Source of the DNA: Clostridiales bacterium
Lineage (GTDB): Bacteria; Bacillota; Clostridia; Christensenellales; JAISNN01
Direction: 5' to 3'
NCBI GenBank assembly: GCA_031289865.1
Contig: JAITOQ010000178.1
Coordinates: 1-8,228, forward strand
Length of the DNA stretch: 8,228 nt
This document shows, piece by piece, positions 5,230-8,228 of this stretch. The translations under genes were made by a program, and so were the position numbers. Under the pieces are notes generated by a model. It was not told the DNA's origin, did no database searches, and was given only the letters and a program-made list of their open reading frames with translations. How positions within the stretch are numbered: position 1 is the stretch's first letter; each line of letters starts with the position of its first letter.

Positions 5230-5276
5230 ATTTCATCGTCGTTGAAATTGTGTCAAAAACAACCTCGACGAAATTG
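5230..5276 (+). promoter_or_regulatory. Stem-loop potential in the MACPF gene leader
   Basis: Just after the expected transcription start, AATTT (5230-5234) can pair with AAATT (5272-5276), CGTCG (5238-5242) with CGACG (5267-5271) and TTG (5243-5245) with CAA (5261-5263), around a 15-nt loop. An alternative small hairpin is AATTTCA/TGAAATT (5230-5236/5244-5250). It may be an RNA element or a protein-binding palindrome. It resembles no riboswitch I know. Confidence 0.4.
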
Positions 5277-5308
5277 AATTTTGAAACAATCTAAAGGAGA
5301 AAAAGTTT

Positions 5309-7066
5309 ATGAAGCAGCTCAAATTTCAAAAATTGATCGTCTTGTTAATGATGATCTGTATTCTCTCGATCGGTCTTGTATCGTGTATACCAAAGACGAA
5401 CAAAGCCGATAACAACGGTGGCGAAGAACCGATCCCACCAACCACACCGACCGAAGATATCGGAACAACCACGGAACCTCCCGTGGAAGCATCTCGCGCA
5501 AAAGCAGAAGAGCTAATCGCGCTCGGACTTGGCTATGGCGTAAATGCGTTGACCGCCGATTCGGCAACCGAAATTTCCCGTGCTATATCAATGTTTGACA
5601 AGAAGCAGTTGGCTGACGTCGGTGTCGGGCAATACAAGGTCGGCTCAAACCGTGCAACCGCTATAACGAGTCAAGAAATCAGTACGGTGATACAATCGTA
5701 TAATGCGTCGCTGATATACGGGCGTTCAGCCAATGCGAACGTATTGCAAGGAATGTTTACCGCGGGTTTTTCCACAAAATTCGGACTCGAATCGAACATT
5801 GGAACCGCATACAAATTGAATCAATTTTATTATATTCAAAATCAGTATGTAAAAGGAAACAACTTTATTTTGAACGACTACGGCGATGACGGGTTGTATG
5901 CGTCCATGCTGTCACAGACGTTGCGGAATGACCTTATTAAGGTAAAAAACAACACAATGTCGGTAGACGCTCTTCTCGAAAAATACGGAACGCACGTTGT
6001 CATGGGCGTATCGTTCGGCGGTATGATAGAATGCGCTTATTCTATGCTGTCGACCGAGGATTCTTTAAGTACAACGGTCGGCGCGGCATTGTCCGCTCAA
6101 TTTTCGGCAAGTATTTCCAACGGAAGTTCGTCCGCGGGCGGTTCGCAAAGCAGTTCGGCGGCGTTTGACGCGCAATACTTAAAAAATAATAGCGACTATA
6201 AAACGCATCTTGATATAAATACCGTCGGCGGTACGGTGATTTCGTCCGCGACGTTCGGACAGCTTGCGGGTGCTTATTCCGAATGGGTTTCATCTATCAA
6301 TAATACGGACAAACACGTTATCATGGACGTAGCCGACCAAGGACTCGTTCCGATTTGGTATTATTTCCCCGAAGAATATTCAAGTGTGGCAAGTAAGGTC
6401 GAGTCGCGTTTTAACGAACGGGCAGTCACGGCGGGCGGTATTCTTGCGGAAAAAATGAAAAAGCCGACGATTATAGTTGCGGGCGGTCCGTATAATGCCA
6501 CAATGACCAGAAAGAACTGTCAACAAGATAACGGGTACAATTATGATGTGCAAGCAAGCAGCGTGGACATGAAGAACAGACATTACGGCTTTGAATTAGG
6601 GCAGTTGGTGTTGAATAACACAGTTAAAAACAGCGACGGAACATATACGGTGGCGACAGGCAAGCTCCCTTCATTGTTTTTTAACTTGACTCAAGACATT
6701 AATAGCTTGCCGCTGTATATAGCTAATAGCGCAACAGTGAACGAAATAAGTGACGATACTTGGAGCGGGGCGGTAAAGGACACTAATATAAACGGCAAAA
6801 AAATCGGCAAGGGTGCATATTATGTCAGAATCACTTATACCGACAGCACGCAATCGGAATATAATGCGACAAACATCTTTAATAATCAAGCAAGAGGATC
6901 TAATATTACACTGTTGAGCGGCAGTAATTTTAACAGCGCAAAAACGGTGAAAAACATAACTGTTGTTATCGTGTACGAAATGGCATCATGTGCGCAAGGA
7001 GCCTTTGGAATATGGTGGCGCGATCATACAAATTGGCACTTATCCTACACATACAACTTCAAATAA
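5309..7066 (+). CDS. MACPF/perforin-domain lipoprotein
   Basis: This 585-residue exported protein has a lipoprotein signal peptide: basic MKQLKFQK, a hydrophobic core, and lipobox LVSC with C26 as the lipidated residue. A Pro/Thr/Glu-rich linker follows (about 36-60). The MACPF domain spans about 65-385 and contains the family signature as YGTHVVMGVSFGG (226-238). A Ser/Gly/Ala-rich segment (252-290) lies where the second membrane-inserting helical cluster is expected, and a later conserved-looking stretch is INTVGG (303-308) with W326 and PIWYYFP (348-354). The C-terminal 200 residues (387-585) are probably beta-rich and unassigned; they may be a target-binding domain. MACPF proteins form membrane pores in immunity, toxins and in the antibacterial BSAP proteins of Bacteroides, though some do not lyse. 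AAAGGAG lies 9 nt before the ATG. The gene is a single transcription unit divergent from an XRE regulator. Pore formation itself is inference. Confidence 0.9.
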   Translation: MKQLKFQKLIVLLMMICILSIGLVSCIPKTNKADNNGGEEPIPPTTPTEDIGTTTEPPVEASRAKAEELIALGLGYGVNALTADSATEISRAISMFDKKQLADVGVGQYKVGSNRATAITSQEISTVIQSYNASLIYGRSANANVLQGMFTAGFSTKFGLESNIGTAYKLNQFYYIQNQYVKGNNFILNDYGDDGLYASMLSQTLRNDLIKVKNNTMSVDALLEKYGTHVVMGVSFGGMIECAYSMLSTEDSLSTTVGAALSAQFSASISNGSSSAGGSQSSSAAFDAQYLKNNSDYKTHLDINTVGGTVISSATFGQLAGAYSEWVSSINNTDKHVIMDVADQGLVPIWYYFPEEYSSVASKVESRFNERAVTAGGILAEKMKKPTIIVAGGPYNATMTRKNCQQDNGYNYDVQASSVDMKNRHYGFELGQLVLNNTVKNSDGTYTVATGKLPSLFFNLTQDINSLPLYIANSATVNEISDDTWSGAVKDTNINGKKIGKGAYYVRITYTDSTQSEYNATNIFNNQARGSNITLLSGSNFNSAKTVKNITVVIVYEMASCAQGAFGIWWRDHTNWHLSYTYNFK

Positions 7067-7095
7067 GCAAAAAACAGTTTAAAAAATCCAAAACG

Positions 7096-7166
7096 GTAGA
7101 TGAAATGTCACATTGCCGTTTGAGATTCTTCGCTATGCTCAGAATGACACCTGCTTTTTTATTTGG
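7096..7166. repeat. 70-bp dispersed repeat, copy 1
   Basis: From GTAGATGAAATGTCAC to TTTTTTATTTGG this matches 7291-7360 with about nine differences, including a 1-bp length change in the centre. It includes the AGATTCTTCGC...GCTCAGAATGACA core also found at 3877-4001, plus a small palindrome AATGTCACATT (7104-7114). Confidence 0.88.
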
Positions 7167-7171
7167 ATTGC

Positions 7172-7192
7172 GGGCGACCGAGGCGGTCGCCC
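7172..7192. repeat. GC-rich palindrome GGGCGACC-N5-GGTCGCCC
   Basis: A perfect 8-bp stem with loop GAGGC, followed by CCTACAAAA. It stands out as GC-rich in an AT-rich gap. It resembles a REP-type dispersed palindrome seen in many gut genomes (from memory). It could serve as a weak hairpin terminator but no T-run follows directly. Confidence 0.75.
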
Positions 7193-7290
7193 CTACAAAA
7201 GAACCTCTACTTTTTATCCGCAATTTTGCATTTAAACAATCGGTGAACGGACTTCTACAGTCAATTTTCCATCTAATACTCGTTGCAAAA

Positions 7291-7360
7291 GTGGATGCAA
7301 CGTCACGTTTCCGTTTGAGATTCTTCGCAAGCTCAGAATGACACTTGCTTTTTTATTCGG
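7291..7360. repeat. 70-bp dispersed repeat, copy 2
   Basis: Same orientation as copy 1 at 7096-7166. Its small palindrome reads AACGTCACGTT (7299-7309). Compared with copy 1, a T-A pair has become C-G with both sides changed, so the symmetry is kept. The core sequence is the exact reverse complement of that at 3881-3903. Confidence 0.88.
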
Positions 7361-7373
7361 AGCGTACGACACC

Positions 7374-7394
7374 TTACCTATTACATATTACCTA
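7374..7394 (-). repeat. Three-copy heptad array at the spoIIE stop codon
   Basis: On the plus strand: TTACCTA, TTACATA, TTACCTA. In the sense strand of spoIIE the unit is TAGGTAA. The spoIIE stop codon TAA (7381-7383) and its last codons (about IGNM) lie within the array. This is a third 7-bp family placed at a gene end. Confidence 0.75.
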
Positions 7395-8228
7395 TTTTAC
7401 GATACAGCCTAAGCGCGATGACGGAGAGGTCGTCGCGGACACCGTTATAGAGGGCGCATTTTAAAAGCTCGTCGGCGAAAGCCTGCGGGTTTTTTGTGTT
7501 GATTTGGGAGATGAGGTCTTTTAGTCCGCCCTCGTTAAAGGCGTTTGCGATTCCGTCGCTGACGAGGACGACAAAATCGTCGGCGTCTAAGCGTTTGTTT
7601 AGGACGGAGGGTGAGGCGTCGTCCGACGCGCCGAGAGGGAGAGCGGTGTTTTCTATGGTTTCGACGCGGTTTTTTCGGCGAATGTAGCTGTCGTCGGAAC
7701 CCATTTTGACAAAGCTCACCGAGCCGTCTATGAGGTCTACGACGCACATATCAAGGGTTGCGAACACTCCCCCCGACACGGCGCAAAGCGCACGGTTGAC
7801 AAACGGAATGACGATTTCGTCCGTAAAACCCGCACGGTAAAAGCTCTCGACGAGGGCAATTGCGTTTTCGCCGGAGGAGTTTGCGCGTGCGCCGTGACCC
7901 ATGCCGTCCGAAAGCACCGCTATAAATTTGTCGCCGCCGAGCTTTAAGGCGGCTTTTACGTCGCCGCTTATGCCGTCCTTTGGGCGGTGCGCCTCTCCGA
8001 ACACCACGTCAAAACGGTTTGCGGCGCGGTATTCGATAGAAACGGAGCCGTCCTTTTGATACTCCGCACGCGGCGGCGAAAGACGTATACCGAGGGTTTC
8101 GGCGGCGATACGGGACAGCACGGAGAGGTCGGCGGCGCGTGTGCGGCGAGCGGTATGTATATCGTCGGGGCGAGTGTTTTTAGCGGCATAATCGGCGGTA
8201 TAGTACGCGCCGTTTGCGGCGTTTTGGG
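7381..8228 (-). CDS. spoIIE: Stage II sporulation protein E, C-terminal phosphatase part (partial)
   Basis: SpoIIE is the membrane-bound PP2C-type serine phosphatase that dephosphorylates the anti-anti-sigma factor SpoIIAA in the forespore, activating SigF; it also acts at the polar septum. The frame is open to the window edge, so 281 residues are visible of a protein usually about 800 long; the N-terminal membrane domain lies outside. Numbering from the internal GTG at 8121, the phosphatase motifs are ISGD (51-54), LSDGMGHGARA (70-80, metal-binding D72), the FATLDMCVVDL strand (120-130), VKMGSDDSYI (138-147), LPLG (161-164), VSDGIANAF (187-195, D189) and RDDLSVIAL (229-237). All are in the family order, so the enzyme looks intact. 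The GTG is not the start, because the upstream codons (for example RPDDIHTARRTRAADLS) read on in frame. The stop lies in a 7-bp repeat array. The gene is convergent with the MACPF gene. Confidence 0.92.
   Translation of the reverse strand, partial: QNAANGAYYTADYAAKNTRPDDIHTARRTRAADLSVLSRIAAETLGIRLSPPRAEYQKDGSVSIEYRAANRFDVVFGEAHRPKDGISGDVKAALKLGGDKFIAVLSDGMGHGARANSSGENAIALVESFYRAGFTDEIVIPFVNRALCAVSGGVFATLDMCVVDLIDGSVSFVKMGSDDSYIRRKNRVETIENTALPLGASDDASPSVLNKRLDADDFVVLVSDGIANAFNEGGLKDLISQINTKNPQAFADELLKCALYNGVRDDLSVIALRLYRKIGNM

Larger units (their letters stand above)
7067..7380. other. Repeat-rich intergenic region, no gene seen
   Basis: The 314 bp between the MACPF gene and the convergent spoIIE gene hold two copies of a 70-bp repeat, a GC-rich palindrome between them, a relic of the ATCCGCAA/TTTTGCA repeat (7217-7234) and a short heptad array at the right edge. 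No clear U-tailed terminator is visible for either convergent gene; the palindrome at 7172-7192 is the best hairpin. Confidence 0.8.

Noticed and set aside
6988..7341. Plus-strand 117-residue reading frame overlapping the end of the MACPF gene
   Set aside because: It contains LRFFAMLRMT and LRFFASSE, the translation of the dispersed TCAGAATGACA repeat that often yields spurious hypothetical proteins.
8119..8121. GTG at 8121 as the start of the phosphatase gene
   Set aside because: The frame continues without a stop to the window edge and SpoIIE proteins are much longer, so this is an internal valine codon.
1..8228. tRNA, rRNA or known riboswitch
   Set aside because: No cloverleaf, rRNA segment or recognisable riboswitch core was seen in any intergenic stretch.

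Overview
The window looks like a chromosomal segment of a spore-forming Firmicute of the Clostridia type. The main reason is the C-terminal serine-phosphatase part of the sporulation protein SpoIIE at the right edge. Strong purine-rich ribosome binding sites, consensus SigA-type promoters and a lipoprotein signal peptide agree with this. The intergenic regions are packed with short dispersed repeats of a kind I remember from uncultured gut Clostridia; that recollection is unverified and no finer taxonomy is claimed.

Layout from left to right. Positions 1-269 hold an uncertain gene tail and two kinds of 7-bp repeat arrays. Positions 270-2108 (minus) are a two-gene operon, an OmpR/PhoB-family response regulator followed by its membrane histidine kinase. 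Its upstream region carries 11-bp-spaced repeats typical of this regulator family. Positions 2396-3796 (plus) are a DUF234-type ATPase with a C-terminal PD-(D/E)XK-like nuclease fold. Positions 3797-4123 are a repeat-rich gap. Positions 4124-4678 (plus) encode an unrecognised acidic 184-residue protein, ending in a terminator shared with the convergent gene. Positions 4803-5135 (minus) are a small Cro/C1-type repressor. Positions 5309-7066 (plus), divergent from it, are a MACPF/perforin-domain lipoprotein. Positions 7067-7380 are a second repeat-rich gap. Positions 7381-8228 (minus) are the 3' part of spoIIE, cut by the window edge.

Two possible functional connections stand out. First, the ATPase gene and the unknown 184-residue gene are separated by about 330 bp of repeats, yet both carry the same unusual operator: CAAATC-N2-GATTTG palindromes repeated at a 15-bp period. 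This suggests co-regulation. Second, the Cro/C1 repressor and the MACPF lipoprotein share a 173-bp divergent promoter region containing several TTTCAA/TTGAAA half-sites, so the repressor may control the pore-forming protein and itself.

The intergenic DNA is unusual. Three different 7-bp repeat families sit at or just after the 3' ends of genes. Two of these families, in the orientation seen, supply stop codons in all three frames, and two genes actually terminate inside them. A TCATTCTGAGC-type dispersed repeat occurs in four copies across the two larger gaps.
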